Positions 43,340-52,505 of a stretch of 64,000 bases of DNA are shown one piece after another; position 1 is the stretch's first letter, and every line of letters begins with the position of its first letter. Under the pieces are notes generated by a model. That model was not told the DNA's origin and did not search any database. It saw only the letters and a list, made by a program, of their open reading frames with translations. A program made the translations under genes and the position numbers. The stretch comes from Altererythrobacter sp. H2 (GTDB taxonomy: Bacteria; Pseudomonadota; Alphaproteobacteria; Sphingomonadales; Sphingomonadaceae). Where the stretch lies: positions 2,418,001-2,482,000 of the forward strand of contig NZ_CP141285.1 of the NCBI RefSeq assembly GCF_035319885.1. The letters are read 5' to 3'.

Positions 43340-44629
43340 TCACAAATCCCCCGGCAGGGTCGGCTCGCTCAGCAGGCGGATCATCCGCGCCCAGCGTTCG
43401 GCCTGCCCCGGTCCGGACCGCTCGATGCTCGCCTGCACCATGTCGCGGCCCAGACCGTAGTTGATGATGTAGCTGCGATAGGTGTCGGTGAAACGCAGCG
43501 ATTGGGCCGCGCGCTCGGGCGAGAGAAGCTGGTATTGCTGGAGCAGCGCCTTCGCTTTTTCCGCATCGATTTCGCCGGCGAGATACTGCGCGGAAATGGT
43601 GTAGCGCGCGGGGCCAAGCGCGCGGGTGGCGGCATTCAGCTTGCGGTAAGTGGCAAGGTCCGCGCCTTGCAATCCGGCCAGCGGGGCGAGCACGCGGGTC
43701 TCGAACTCCAGCTGCTCGTTACCCGGAAAAGCCAGGTCGATACCGTAATTGGCCGAGCCTTCCGCGATCAGCGACTGCGGCGAATAGAGCGGATAGACCG
43801 CGAATTCGACCCACCCCTTCCCGTTGACCAGATCGCGCTCCAGCAGGGCGTTGAACACGTGGTGGCCGGGGTAGCCTTCGTGGCAGCCGAGATCGACCGC
43901 GCGGTTCAGCCGGGTCGGCAGGTCGGTGTTGATCTCGATCCGCGAATGGTACTGGCCCTTGTAGTAATTGTACCCGCTCCACGGCTTGTCGGTGACATAG
44001 CCGAGGTCGAAGCTCTCGCCCGCCGGCAGCGTGAGGTGTTCGAGCGTACGGCGCTTGCATTCGGCAATCGCGGCATCGAACACGTCGGACAGACGGTCGG
44101 CGGGAATGTCGAACTGGCGGTTGAACCTGTCGAGCCGCTGCCACAGCGGGCCTTCGCCGGGGACCAGCGCGTCGATTTCAGCCAGCGCCGGGTCGAAGCT
44201 CTCCAGCGGCGGCGTTTCCGGGGTCACCCCGAACAGCCCCTGCGCTTCCTCCACGAACGAGAATTGCTCCCCGCGCATCATCCGGATGCGGGTGCGGGCG
44301 GCGGTCATCTGCGCGGCAAGGAAGCGCGCGCGGCGCTCGTCCATGCCGAGGCCTTCAACTCCGTCGTCGGCGAACTGCTCAGCCCGGAGCTTGAGCGCGG
44401 CCGTGCGCGCCTCCAGCATCGGAAGGCTCTGGCCGGGCGCCTCGGTCTTCGCCTTGTCCTGCACTGCCGGATCGCCGTAATAGGCGTCGATATAGCCAGC
44501 TTCCTTCTCGCCAATGGTCAGCTGGAGCAGGACGTAGTCGCTGGCGATGGCATCGAGACTGTCTGTCTTTGCCGGAACAGTGGCACAGGCGGACAGGGCG
44601 AGCGCACAAAATACTGCTAAGGACCGCAT
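43340..44629 (-). CDS. DUF885-family predicted metalloprotease (lipoprotein)
   Basis: The 429-residue product has a lipobox (ALALSACAT) with Cys15 or so, then a helical domain with the motif CHEGYPGHH (the HExxH-like pattern of DUF885 peptidases). Further features are a conserved EGSANYG and LNAATRALGPARY. A zinc peptidase role is expected from the HEGYPGHH motif, but the substrate is unknown. Its ATG overlaps the stop of the upstream membrane-protein gene (TGATG). Confidence 0.87.
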   Translation of the reverse strand: MRSLAVFCALALSACATVPAKTDSLDAIASDYVLLQLTIGEKEAGYIDAYYGDPAVQDKAKTEAPGQSLPMLEARTAALKLRAEQFADDGVEGLGMDERRARFLAAQMTAARTRIRMMRGEQFSFVEEAQGLFGVTPETPPLESFDPALAEIDALVPGEGPLWQRLDRFNRQFDIPADRLSDVFDAAIAECKRRTLEHLTLPAGESFDLGYVTDKPWSGYNYYKGQYHSRIEINTDLPTRLNRAVDLGCHEGYPGHHVFNALLERDLVNGKGWVEFAVYPLYSPQSLIAEGSANYGIDLAFPGNEQLEFETRVLAPLAGLQGADLATYRKLNAATRALGPARYTISAQYLAGEIDAEKAKALLQQYQLLSPERAAQSLRFTDTYRSYIINYGLGRDMVQASIERSGPGQAERWARMIRLLSEPTLPGDL

Positions 44630-45144
44630 CACTCGCCTTTCCCGGTAAGCCAGCGGAACACGTGTTTCCAGAACCGTGCCTCGGCCAGCATGAGGTTCAC
44701 GACAATGGGCGGGATCCCTTGGTCAATCAGTGCCTGCTCATTCGGGCTTTCACCGTAGACATAGCGAACCACCGCGACCAGCGCCGCAAGTTCGATGGCA
44801 ATGATTACCGGTAGAGCGACCCACCGGAGCCATGCAAGGATCGGGAGCACCTCCCCTTCGCCGATTGGCATCAGCCATGCTGCGAGCGCGAGGCCCGCTG
44901 CCGCCATCCCAACCGAACGAATCAACGCCGCGCGCAGGGTGACGCGGCTGCGAAGGAACACGAAATAGAGCAGCGGGAGAAACACCCCGAAATCGAACAG
45001 GAACACGCGCTCCATCATGATCGGGTCGGCGATCGCATCTGGTGTGGTCGACAGGTTCCACCCGGCCGCAAGCCACAGCGGGAGCAGAAGATAAAACCAG
45101 TGGTTCCGTGCCGTTTCGACAATCCGAGAGTGTACTCTGACCAT
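44629..45144 (-). CDS. Unknown membrane protein with about four to five helices
   Basis: The 171-residue product has hydrophobic segments at about residues 16-28, 50-65, 75-93, 105-120 and 115-128, with polar ends. The N-terminus is short and basic (VRVHSRIVETARNHW). I recognise no family. It lies between dapA and a DUF885 peptidase and is coupled to the latter. A partnership with that lipoprotein is possible, but only context supports it. Confidence 0.7.
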   Translation of the reverse strand: MVRVHSRIVETARNHWFYLLLPLWLAAGWNLSTTPDAIADPIMMERVFLFDFGVFLPLLYFVFLRSRVTLRAALIRSVGMAAAGLALAAWLMPIGEGEVLPILAWLRWVALPVIIAIELAALVAVVRYVYGESPNEQALIDQGIPPIVVNLMLAEARFWKHVFRWLTGKGE

Positions 45145-45155
45145 TTCGTCTTCTC

Positions 45156-46037
45156 CTACAGCAGCCCCGCAATCTCGAGCGCTTCGTCCACCGCCTTCTT
45201 CGCCGCGTCAGAACACTCGACCAGCGGCAGGCGTACCTGCGGGCGGAGCCAGTCGTGCACCCGGCTCAGCGCGTATTTCACCGGCGCGGGAGAGGCATCG
45301 CTGAACATCGCATAGTGGAGCGGGAACAGCCGGTCGTTCAGTTCGCGCGCCTTTTCCAGTTCGTTGGCAGCAATCGCGGCATGGAATTCGGAGCACAGCT
45401 TCGGTGCAACGTTGGCGGTAACCGAGATGCAGCCCGAGCCGCCGGCTGCCGAGTGCGGCAGCCACAGCTCGTCATTACCGGACAGCTGGCAGAAATGCTT
45501 GCCGATGCCCATCCGGTGGTCCGCCACGCGGGAAAGGTCGCCGCTGGCATCCTTGATACCCACGATCCGGTCGGGATACTTGGTCACCAGTTCGACCACG
45601 GTCTCGTCGAGCAGGTCGGTAACGGTGCGCCCGGGCACGTTGTAGAGCACGATCGGCAGATCGCTGTGCTCGGCCAGATAGCTGAAATGCGCGATCAGCC
45701 CCGCCTGACTGGGGCGGTTGTAATAGGGCGCGACGCACAGCCCCGCCTTGGCCCCGGCCTTGCGGCTGAACTGCATGTGCAGCAGCGCGTTCATCGTGTC
45801 GTTGCTGCCGCACCCGGCGATTACCGGCACGCGCCCTGCGGCCTGTTCGATGCAGACTTCGATCACCCGGTGATGCTCGGCATTGGACAGGGTCGAGGCC
45901 TCACCCGTGGTGCCGCAGGGGACCAGCGCGCTCGATCCGTTCTCGATCTGCCAGTCAACCAGCTTGCGAAAGGCTGCCTCGTCAAACACTCCGTCGCGAA
46001 AAGGAGTCACCAGGGCAGGGATTGAACCGGAGAACAT
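45156..46037 (-). CDS. dapA: 4-hydroxy-tetrahydrodipicolinate synthase
   Basis: The 293-residue TIM-barrel aldolase condenses pyruvate with aspartate semialdehyde in lysine and peptidoglycan synthesis. It shows GSIPALVTPF, GTTGEASTLSNAEH, YYNRPSQAGL, LYNVPGRT (catalytic tyrosine) and GIKDASGD (Schiff-base lysine). Size is normal. It is divergent from the lytic transglycosylase gene slt, with about 100 bases between the starts. Confidence 0.97.
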   Translation of the reverse strand: MFSGSIPALVTPFRDGVFDEAAFRKLVDWQIENGSSALVPCGTTGEASTLSNAEHHRVIEVCIEQAAGRVPVIAGCGSNDTMNALLHMQFSRKAGAKAGLCVAPYYNRPSQAGLIAHFSYLAEHSDLPIVLYNVPGRTVTDLLDETVVELVTKYPDRIVGIKDASGDLSRVADHRMGIGKHFCQLSGNDELWLPHSAAGGSGCISVTANVAPKLCSEFHAAIAANELEKARELNDRLFPLHYAMFSDASPAPVKYALSRVHDWLRPQVRLPLVECSDAAKKAVDEALEIAGLL

Positions 46038-46138
46038 TTACACGCATCCTCAAACACCGCATGACCGGGGCGAACCTGCCCAAGCCACCCGAACCGGCGC
46101 AAAGCCATTCAGCGCCTGATAAGGAGCCGCCTACCATT

Positions 46139-48097
46139 ATGTCCAGCATGGACCGCTTTTCTGCCTTTTCGCTGCTCGCCCTCACCGCTTCCCTGCTGGC
46201 TTCACCAGCACCGGCCCTGGCGCAGGATGCGGCGTCGTGGGATCGTGCCCGGGCAGATATGGTGGCCAAGGCGCCGACACGGATGGCGCAGGCGATCGAA
46301 CGCTGGGAGCACCTGACCAAGTACGACAATCTCGGTTTCGAGCCCTACGCCGAATTCGTCATGGCCTATCCCGGTTTTCCCCGCGAAGACCTGCTGCGGC
46401 GCCGCGCCGAGAAGGCTCTGGCGGACGAGCCGCTGCTGCCGGAACGGATTGTCGCATACTTTGACCAGTACCCGCCCCTGACCAATCAGGGTCGGGCGCG
46501 CTATGCCCTTGCCCTGTCGACTCTGCAGCGGCCACAATCGTTCGACATCGCACGCGAAGCATGGCGCGGCGGGCCGATGAGCGGCCAGTCAGAGCTCTAT
46601 ATCGAGGGCGTTTACGGCATCCGCTTCAATGGCCGCGACCATGCCGAGCGGATGGACGCGCTGCTATGGAACGATTCGCTGGAGGCAGCGGGTCGCCAGC
46701 TCCTGCGCCTGTCTGACGAGCAGCAGCCGATCTATCGCGCACGCCTGCGGATCCTGACCGGCGGGCTCGAACAGTCGGGCGAAATGGGCGTGCCGGGCGA
46801 AGCCATGCGCGACGCCGGTTTCGTCTACGACCTCGCCCGCCATTACCGCAAGACCGGGCAGGCGGGGCGCGCCGCCAACCTCCTGGCCACCCGGCCGCAG
46901 CTTGACCGGCCAGCCCGCTATCCGGAGCGGTTCGTCAGCGAGATGCTCAGCGTCGCGCAGGGAGCGAGCGCCAGCGAAGCCGCCCGCATCGCGGCGCGGA
47001 TCGACGACCTGTTCGAACCGGGCGCAGACATTTCGCGCATGTCGTTTGCCTTGCGGGACGATTACACCTCGCTGATGTGGCTCGGCGGAACCAAGGCGCT
47101 GTGGACCAATGGCGATGCGCGATCTGCCGCCCCACTGTTTTACCGCTACGGGGCGGCCGCGCAGACCCCGCAAACCCGCTCCAAGGGGTTCTACTGGGCC
47201 GGGCGCGCGGCCGAGCAGGCAGGCGACCGCGCTGCCGCAGAGAATTATTATGCGCAGGCCGGGCAATACCCTGACCGGTTCTACGGTCAGCTGGCTCTCG
47301 GCAAGCTGGGCCGGACACCGGTCATTCCGCCGGAGGACAATTCTGCCCGGCCAAGCGCCGAACAGGTTGCCGCTTTCCGGGCCGCCCCGCTCACCCGGGC
47401 GGTGGAGGAACTGGCCAAGGGCGCGCCCTGGCGCACCGGCATCCTGTTCTACCGTGAGCTTGCGCAGTGGGCCACGACGCCCGAAGAACATGCCATGGTC
47501 GCCGATTTCGCCCGACAGATCGGCAGGCGCGATCTCGCCGTGAACCTGGCCGATGCGGCCGGGTCTGACGGGCACAGCCAATTCATCGCGCAGGGCTATC
47601 CCACGATTCAGACACCGCCGGGCGGCGAATGGACGATGATCCATGCGATCAGCCGGCAGGAAAGCCAGTTCGCCCAGAATGCCATCAGCCACGCCGGGGC
47701 GCGCGGACTGATGCAGCTGATGCCCGGCACTGCGCGCGAAGAAGCAGGCAAGGCGGGGATGCAGTACATGGAAGCCTCGCTGATCCAGGATGCGGGCTAC
47801 AACGTTCAGCTTGGCAGCAATCACATCCAGCGACTGCTGGCGCGCTACAACGGCAGCTATCCGCTCGCCATCGCGGCCTACAACGCCGGGCCCGGCCGGG
47901 TGAACCAGTGGCTGCGCGCCAATGGCGATCCGCGCACCGGCTCGATCGACTGGGTGACATGGATCGAGCGGATCGGCATCACCGAAACGCGCACGTATGT
48001 GCATCGAGTGATCGAGAACGCAGTGGTCTACGAACAGTTGCACCCCGAGCGCGCGCCCTACGGCAAGCCGCGCACCGCTGCCGACTTCCTGCGCTAG
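46139..48097 (+). CDS. Soluble lytic murein transglycosylase (Slt-like)
   Basis: The 652-residue periplasmic enzyme has a signal peptide (FSLLALTASLLASPAPALA) and a long alpha-superhelical region (about residues 40-470). The C-terminal lysozyme-like domain contains the catalytic glutamate in ISRQESQFAQNAISHAGARG and the AAYNAGPGRVNQW motif. It cleaves peptidoglycan glycan strands with 1,6-anhydro ends. AAGGAG lies 12 bases before the ATG at 46139; a second ATG (46148) is an alternative. GreB follows. Confidence 0.93.
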   Translation: MSSMDRFSAFSLLALTASLLASPAPALAQDAASWDRARADMVAKAPTRMAQAIERWEHLTKYDNLGFEPYAEFVMAYPGFPREDLLRRRAEKALADEPLLPERIVAYFDQYPPLTNQGRARYALALSTLQRPQSFDIAREAWRGGPMSGQSELYIEGVYGIRFNGRDHAERMDALLWNDSLEAAGRQLLRLSDEQQPIYRARLRILTGGLEQSGEMGVPGEAMRDAGFVYDLARHYRKTGQAGRAANLLATRPQLDRPARYPERFVSEMLSVAQGASASEAARIAARIDDLFEPGADISRMSFALRDDYTSLMWLGGTKALWTNGDARSAAPLFYRYGAAAQTPQTRSKGFYWAGRAAEQAGDRAAAENYYAQAGQYPDRFYGQLALGKLGRTPVIPPEDNSARPSAEQVAAFRAAPLTRAVEELAKGAPWRTGILFYRELAQWATTPEEHAMVADFARQIGRRDLAVNLADAAGSDGHSQFIAQGYPTIQTPPGGEWTMIHAISRQESQFAQNAISHAGARGLMQLMPGTAREEAGKAGMQYMEASLIQDAGYNVQLGSNHIQRLLARYNGSYPLAIAAYNAGPGRVNQWLRANGDPRTGSIDWVTWIERIGITETRTYVHRVIENAVVYEQLHPERAPYGKPRTAADFLR

Positions 48098-48121
48098 GCA
48101 GACAACGGCGGGGGCAAGGCA

Positions 48122-48598
48122 TTGAACGGCAGTAATCCAATCACCCCGGCGGGATATTCTGCCATGCGCGCGCGCTACGACCTTTTGCTGGGTACCGAGC
48201 GGCCCGCGATCGTGGAGATCGTCAGCTGGGCTGCGGGCAACGGTGATCGCAGCGAGAACGGCGATTACCTCTATGGTCGCAAGCGAATGCGGGAAATCGA
48301 CCGCGAACTGGCGCACCTCGCGCGGCGGATGAAAACAGCCCGGGTGATCGAACCATCCAGCCAGCCGGAGCAGGACCGGGCCTATTTCGGCGCCACCGTC
48401 ACCATCCTCGATGAGGACGACAGCGAGAAAGTGGTCACCATCGTCGGCGACGACGAGCAGGACGCCAGTGCCGGGCGGGTTGGCTGGTCCAGCCCGCTTG
48501 CCCGCGCGCTGCGCGGGGCGGCTGTGGGTGACGTCCGCCAGGTCAGGCTGCCGGTGGGCACCAAGGAATGGGAAATCACGGCCATCCGCTATGATTAA
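48122..48598 (+). CDS. greB: Transcription elongation factor GreB
   Basis: The 158-residue protein has the N-terminal coiled-coil with GDRSENGDYLYGRKR, whose two acidic residues (Asp, Glu) at the tip direct transcript cleavage. The C-terminal domain has GWSSPLARALRGAAVGD. It rescues backtracked RNA polymerase. The start is TTG at 48122 with AAGG just before, since the next in-frame ATG would remove part of the coiled coil. It overlaps the following gene by eight bases. Confidence 0.93.
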   Translation: MNGSNPITPAGYSAMRARYDLLLGTERPAIVEIVSWAAGNGDRSENGDYLYGRKRMREIDRELAHLARRMKTARVIEPSSQPEQDRAYFGATVTILDEDDSEKVVTIVGDDEQDASAGRVGWSSPLARALRGAAVGDVRQVRLPVGTKEWEITAIRYD

Positions 48599-49082
48599 GC
48601 GCGGCGCGATAGCAATGGCGGTTCTGATGATCCTCGCCGCCCCTGCCTCAGCGCGGGACAGCCTGGGTGTATTTTCCAGCTGGGGCGCTTTTCGCGATCC
48701 GCAGGTGCCGCGCTGCTATGCCATCGCCAAGCCGCGTCCGGGCGAGATCCGGCGTGATTACCAGCCCTATGCCAGTGTCGGAACCTGGCCCAGGCGCAAC
48801 ATTCGCGGCCAGGTTCACTTCCGCCTTTCCCGCAAGCTTGCCACCGAGCCTCGCATCCAACTCGCGATCAGCGGCAAGCGCTTCACCCTGACGGGCGGCG
48901 GCGGGGACGCCTGGGCCCCCGACCGCGCAACCGACGCAGCGGTAGTGGCCGCGATGCGCTCTGCCGGATCAATGTCGGTCAGTGCGACCGACAGCCGGGG
49001 CCGGCGGTTTTCGAACATCTATGATCTTGCCGGGGCTGCGACCGCGCTCGATGCCGCAACCGTCGGCTGCGCCCGGCGGTAA
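48591..49082 (+). CDS. IalB-like secreted protein
   Basis: The 163-residue product has a signal peptide (IAMAVLMILAAPASA). The mature protein starts SLGVFSSWGAFRDPQVPRCYAIA, resembling the invasion-associated-locus-B family of alphaproteobacteria, with single Cys residues in PRCYA and VGCARR that could pair. A basic, threonine/glycine-rich middle and an alanine-rich end follow. Its ATG overlaps the greB stop. Function is uncertain; the family name does not imply virulence. Confidence 0.6.
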   Translation: MIKRGAIAMAVLMILAAPASARDSLGVFSSWGAFRDPQVPRCYAIAKPRPGEIRRDYQPYASVGTWPRRNIRGQVHFRLSRKLATEPRIQLAISGKRFTLTGGGGDAWAPDRATDAAVVAAMRSAGSMSVSATDSRGRRFSNIYDLAGAATALDAATVGCARR

Positions 49083-49123
49083 AAAGCAAACGGCCGAGGC
49101 AAGTGCCCCGGCCGCTGCCTTTA
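49083..49123. terminator. Bidirectional terminator
   Basis: CGGCCG (49092-49097) with CGGCCG (49110-49115), extended by GGC/GCC around loop AAGT, is flanked by AAAAAGC on one side and GCCTTT on the other. It ends transcription from the IalB-like gene and from the convergent outer-membrane gene. Confidence 0.8.
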
Positions 49124-49139
49124 CCCGTTGCGTTTCCGA

Positions 49140-49808
49140 TCAGAAGCGCATCCCCAGACCAACCGCCACCTGGTGACGGTCAAGGTCAACCTTGAAGCGT
49201 TCGGTATCGGGCAAGGTGCCCTCGAAATCGACTTCGGCCTTGGAATAGTTCGAATAGCGGTACTCGGCATTGATGAACATGTTCTGGCTCAGAGCCACCT
49301 CGACGCCGCCGCCGATGCGGTAGCCGTCGGTGTCATACCCTTCGCGGAACTCCCGCGTGCCATCGTTCGAGCGGATGTCGAATGTGGCGTTGGTGTAGCC
49401 ACCCTTGACGTAGGCCAGAGCATTCTCGCCCACCTTCGCGCCGATCCGGGCACCGAGGTAAAGGTCACGCTCTGCCGAGACATTGCCGAAGCCGAAATTT
49501 TCGAAATCGCCGTCGTTGAAATCGGTATCGGCGCTCGAAAAGGTGAATTCGGCTTCCGGCCCCACCACCACACCGCCAAAATCGATGTCGTACCCGACCG
49601 CGGCACCATAGAGGATGCCATCGGCCGTCTGATCGTTGTTGTCGTTGATATCATCGTCGTCATCGCTGCCGGCGGTCACGCTGTCGTAACCGGTGACGGC
49701 CTGAACCCGCAGGCCGGTGAACGGCGATTCATCGACCGCCTGGGCCGATGCGGGGACTGCCACCAGAAACGTGCTGCCGGCAAGCAGAGCTGCAATGGTC
49801 TTTTTCAT
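49140..49808 (-). CDS. Outer-membrane beta-barrel protein (opacity/OmpA-like porin fold)
   Basis: The 222-residue product has a signal peptide ([16 protein letters not shown]). An eight-strand barrel pattern follows: [48 protein letters not shown] and a terminal VAVGLGMRF. An acidic surface loop ([15 protein letters not shown]) may bind cations. GGAG precedes the ATG at 49808. The 5' region holds a long dyad. It ends at the bidirectional terminator. Confidence 0.88.
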   Translation of the reverse strand: MKKTIAALLAGSTFLVAVPASAQAVDESPFTGLRVQAVTGYDSVTAGSDDDDDINDNNDQTADGILYGAAVGYDIDFGGVVVGPEAEFTFSSADTDFNDGDFENFGFGNVSAERDLYLGARIGAKVGENALAYVKGGYTNATFDIRSNDGTREFREGYDTDGYRIGGGVEVALSQNMFINAEYRYSNYSKAEVDFEGTLPDTERFKVDLDRHQVAVGLGMRF

Positions 49809-49885
49809 GGGACTATCTCCATTCATGCCGCAGGCGAGGTGCCTGCATGGGCAATCAAATGGATGGCGAGAGGTCCGGTTTCATG

Positions 49886-49920
49886 AACCTCACACAACAA
49901 CAAAGTGTTGTTTTCAGGTT
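49886..49920. promoter_or_regulatory. Nested dyad upstream of the outer-membrane barrel gene
   Basis: AACAACA (49896-49902) and TGTTGTT (49906-49912) form a perfect inner stem around AAG. AACCT (49886-49890) and AGGTT (49916-49920) form an outer pair. It lies about 78 bases before the barrel start and 112 before rlmN, in an otherwise empty 223-base gap. It may be an operator or an RNA hairpin in the 5' leader. Confidence 0.5.
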
Positions 49921-50031
49921 ACATTCTTTCGACAGGGCGATAATCGTCAACGACGAACGGATGGAACGAAGCTGATCGCAGCGGCAGTTCGCTGGATTTC
50001 GCAGGCCAGCAAGACTATATGCGCGATCTCC

Positions 50032-51279
50032 ATGGCCGACACAGCTCTCATGCCGATCCCCGGACAGGTGGATCCCGTTCCCATTGCGCGCGACATCACG
50101 CCGCGTGCCGATGGGCGTATCGACCTGCTGGGCCTGCCAAAGGCCCGCATTCGCGAACTGTTCGAGGCTGCGGGGCTTGATACCCTGCAGGCCAAGCTGC
50201 GGGCCAAGCAGGTGTTTCACTGGCTCTACCATCGCGGCGTGACCGACTTCGAGGCGATGACCGATATCGCCAAGACCATGCGTCCGTGGCTCGCTGAGCG
50301 CTTCGTGATCGGGCGGCCCGAGGTGGTTGAGGCCCAGCATTCGGTTGACGGCACCCGCAAGTGGCTGCTGCGCACGGCGGACGGCCACGATTTCGAGATG
50401 GTGTTCATCCCCGATGCTGACCGGGGTACGCTGTGCGTGTCCAGCCAGGTCGGCTGCACGCTCAACTGCACCTTCTGCCATACCGGCACCATGAAGCTGG
50501 TCCGCAACCTCACGCCCGGCGAAATCGTCGGTCAGGTCATGCTCGCCCGCGATGCACTGGGCGAATGGCCCAAGGGCAGCATGGCCAGCGACGCTGATGA
50601 CCAGGATGACGAAGCGGGCCACTACACCGCCGACGGGCGCCTGCTGACCAATATCGTGATGATGGGCATGGGCGAACCGCTCTACAATTTCGACAATGTG
50701 CGCGATGCGCTCAAGCTGGTGATGGACGGTGACGGGCTGGCCCTGTCCAAGCGCCGCATCACCCTTTCGACCAGCGGCGTGGTCCCGATGATGGCCCGCT
50801 GCGGCGAGGAAATCGGGGTCAACCTGGCAGTCAGCCTCCACGCGGTGACCAAGGAAATCCGCGACGAGATCGTGCCGATCAACCGCAAGTACGGCATCGA
50901 GGAACTGCTCGGAGCCTGCGCCGCCTACCCCGGCGCCAGCAATGCGCGGCGGATCACCTTCGAGTATGTCATGCTCAAGGACAAGAATGACAGCGATGCG
51001 CACGCGCATGAACTGGTACGCCTGATCCGGGAGTACGACCTGCCTGCCAAAGTGAACCTGATCCCGTTCAACCCCTGGCCCGGTTCCGCCTATGAATGTT
51101 CGACGCCGGAACGGATCCGGCGCTTTTCGGATATTGTCTTCGAAGGCGGGATCAGCGCGCCGGTCCGCACCCCGCGCGGGCGCGATATCGATGCTGCCTG
51201 CGGCCAGCTCAAGACCACGGCGGAAAAGAAGAGCCGCGCCGAACGCGACCGCGAGGCGGCAGAAGCAGCAGCCGGGTGA
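50032..51279 (+). CDS. rlmN: 23S rRNA (adenine-2503-C2)-methyltransferase RlmN
   Basis: The 415-residue radical SAM enzyme methylates A2503 of 23S rRNA and A37 of some tRNAs. It has the CX3CX2C iron-sulfur motif (Cys142, Cys146, Cys149) in [12 protein letters not shown], the GMGEPLYN motif, Cys135 just before, and the later mechanistic cysteine in YECSTPERI. The C-terminal tail is charged. The ATG at 50032 is the best start; the region before it lacks RlmN-like sequence. It overlaps the MOSC gene (GTGA). Confidence 0.96.
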   Translation: MADTALMPIPGQVDPVPIARDITPRADGRIDLLGLPKARIRELFEAAGLDTLQAKLRAKQVFHWLYHRGVTDFEAMTDIAKTMRPWLAERFVIGRPEVVEAQHSVDGTRKWLLRTADGHDFEMVFIPDADRGTLCVSSQVGCTLNCTFCHTGTMKLVRNLTPGEIVGQVMLARDALGEWPKGSMASDADDQDDEAGHYTADGRLLTNIVMMGMGEPLYNFDNVRDALKLVMDGDGLALSKRRITLSTSGVVPMMARCGEEIGVNLAVSLHAVTKEIRDEIVPINRKYGIEELLGACAAYPGASNARRITFEYVMLKDKNDSDAHAHELVRLIREYDLPAKVNLIPFNPWPGSAYECSTPERIRRFSDIVFEGGISAPVRTPRGRDIDAACGQLKTTAEKKSRAERDREAAEAAAG

Positions 51280-51926
51280 ACCCGCTCGTCAGCGCGATCT
51301 GCATCGGCCAGCCGCGCCCCTTCCGCGGCGAAGAACAGAGCGCGTTCGCCAAGCAACCGGTCGATGGTCCGGTGACTTTCGGGCCAGAAGGCATCCTTGG
51401 CGATGCACAGGCTGACCGCAAGCACCATGGCGGGCCGCATATGGCAGTGCATCTCTACCCGCTTGCCCACCATGCCTTCTGGGAAACCGAACTGGGCGGG
51501 CACGAACTGCTGGCCGAACCCGGCGCGTTCGGCAGCAACCTGGCCGTTGACACGATAACCGAAACCGAGGTGATGCTGGGCGATCGTTTCCGGCTTGGCA
51601 CTGCTCTGCTGGAAGTGAGCCAGCCACGCCTGCCATGCTGGAAGATCGAGCACCGCTTCGGCTGCAAGGGCATGGTCCGTACGATCATCCGGACCGCCCG
51701 CTGCGGCTGGTATTTCCGCGTGATCGAACAGGGCATGGCGCAGGCGGGAGACAGCCTTGAGCGGATCGAAACCGGGTGCACCCCGTGGACAGTTGCCGAA
51801 GTGTTTGCCGAGATCGCCAACCCGAAGGCAGGCACCACATCCACGCGCCTTGCGGCAATGGCCCGGAGTGACGTTCTCTCGCCCAGCTGGCGCGAAGCCG
51901 CCCGCGAGAAAGCGGCCGCGCTTTAG
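51276..51926 (+). CDS. MOSC-domain protein (YiiM-like)
   Basis: The 216-residue protein has [20 protein letters not shown] and the conserved cysteine in [15 protein letters not shown], both usual in MOSC proteins of the YiiM type. These bind molybdopterin-sulfur centres and can reduce N-hydroxylated compounds. The GTG at 51276 overlaps the rlmN stop. A molybdenum enzyme is encoded two kilobases downstream, but not in the same operon. Confidence 0.87.
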   Translation: MNPLVSAICIGQPRPFRGEEQSAFAKQPVDGPVTFGPEGILGDAQADRKHHGGPHMAVHLYPLAHHAFWETELGGHELLAEPGAFGSNLAVDTITETEVMLGDRFRLGTALLEVSQPRLPCWKIEHRFGCKGMVRTIIRTARCGWYFRVIEQGMAQAGDSLERIETGCTPWTVAEVFAEIANPKAGTTSTRLAAMARSDVLSPSWREAAREKAAAL

Positions 51927-52053
51927 CAATCCGTCCCGCCAGGGCCACAGCTGGTCCCGCCCTACCGGCGGCACGCCGTCCGTTCATCAGGCGTTGTGGA
52001 CCTGCGGCACAGTTCGTTGGTTAAACCCGCAACACACGTTGAGGAGACCTGCG

Positions 52054-52425
52054 ATGAAGAAAGCATTTCTGGCAATTGCGGCTGCGGCCCTGGCCGTTCC
52101 CACCGCCCCGGCCATGGCTGATCCCCCGCCATGGGCACCGGCCCACGGCAAGCGCGCGAAGGACCGCGCCTATGACTCGCGCGGCTATTATGTCGAACCG
52201 CGCCGGATCACCCGCAACTCGCGCATCTGGCGCGGTGACGACGGGCGCTATTATTGCCGCCGCGACAACGGCACCGCCGGCCTGGTGATCGGCGCGGGCG
52301 TGGGCGCACTGGCCGGGCATGAGCTGGCCGGGCGCGGAGACAAGACCCTTGGCGCCGTTCTGGGCGGAGTCGTAGGCGGCCTCCTTGGCCGCGAGATTGA
52401 CCGGGGCAGCCTGCGCTGCCGCTAA
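52054..52425 (+). CDS. Glycine-zipper outer-membrane protein
   Basis: The 123-residue product has a signal peptide (AFLAIAAAALAVPTAPAMA), a basic/aromatic middle, and a C-terminal glycine zipper (GLVIGAGVGALAGHELAG and LGAVLGGVVGGLLGREID). Such proteins insert into or link the outer membrane. TTGAGGAG precedes the ATG. A GGTTAA/AACC sequence lies at 52017-52025. A terminator-like hairpin follows the gene. The exact role is unknown. Confidence 0.82.
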   Translation: MKKAFLAIAAAALAVPTAPAMADPPPWAPAHGKRAKDRAYDSRGYYVEPRRITRNSRIWRGDDGRYYCRRDNGTAGLVIGAGVGALAGHELAGRGDKTLGAVLGGVVGGLLGREIDRGSLRCR

Positions 52426-52456
52426 GGCTGCGCCACCACCCAACAATTGCATGACG

Positions 52457-52486
52457 CCGGCGGCGCGGGCTTTCCAACGCCGCCGG
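52457..52486. terminator. Hairpin after the glycine-zipper gene
   Basis: CCGGCGGCG (52457-52465) and CGCCGCCGG (52478-52486) form a perfect 9-base stem with a 12-base loop, 32 bases after the stop. A T-run is missing, so termination strength is uncertain. Confidence 0.55.
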
Positions 52487-52505
52487 GTTATGCTCCAAGG
52501 CGGGG

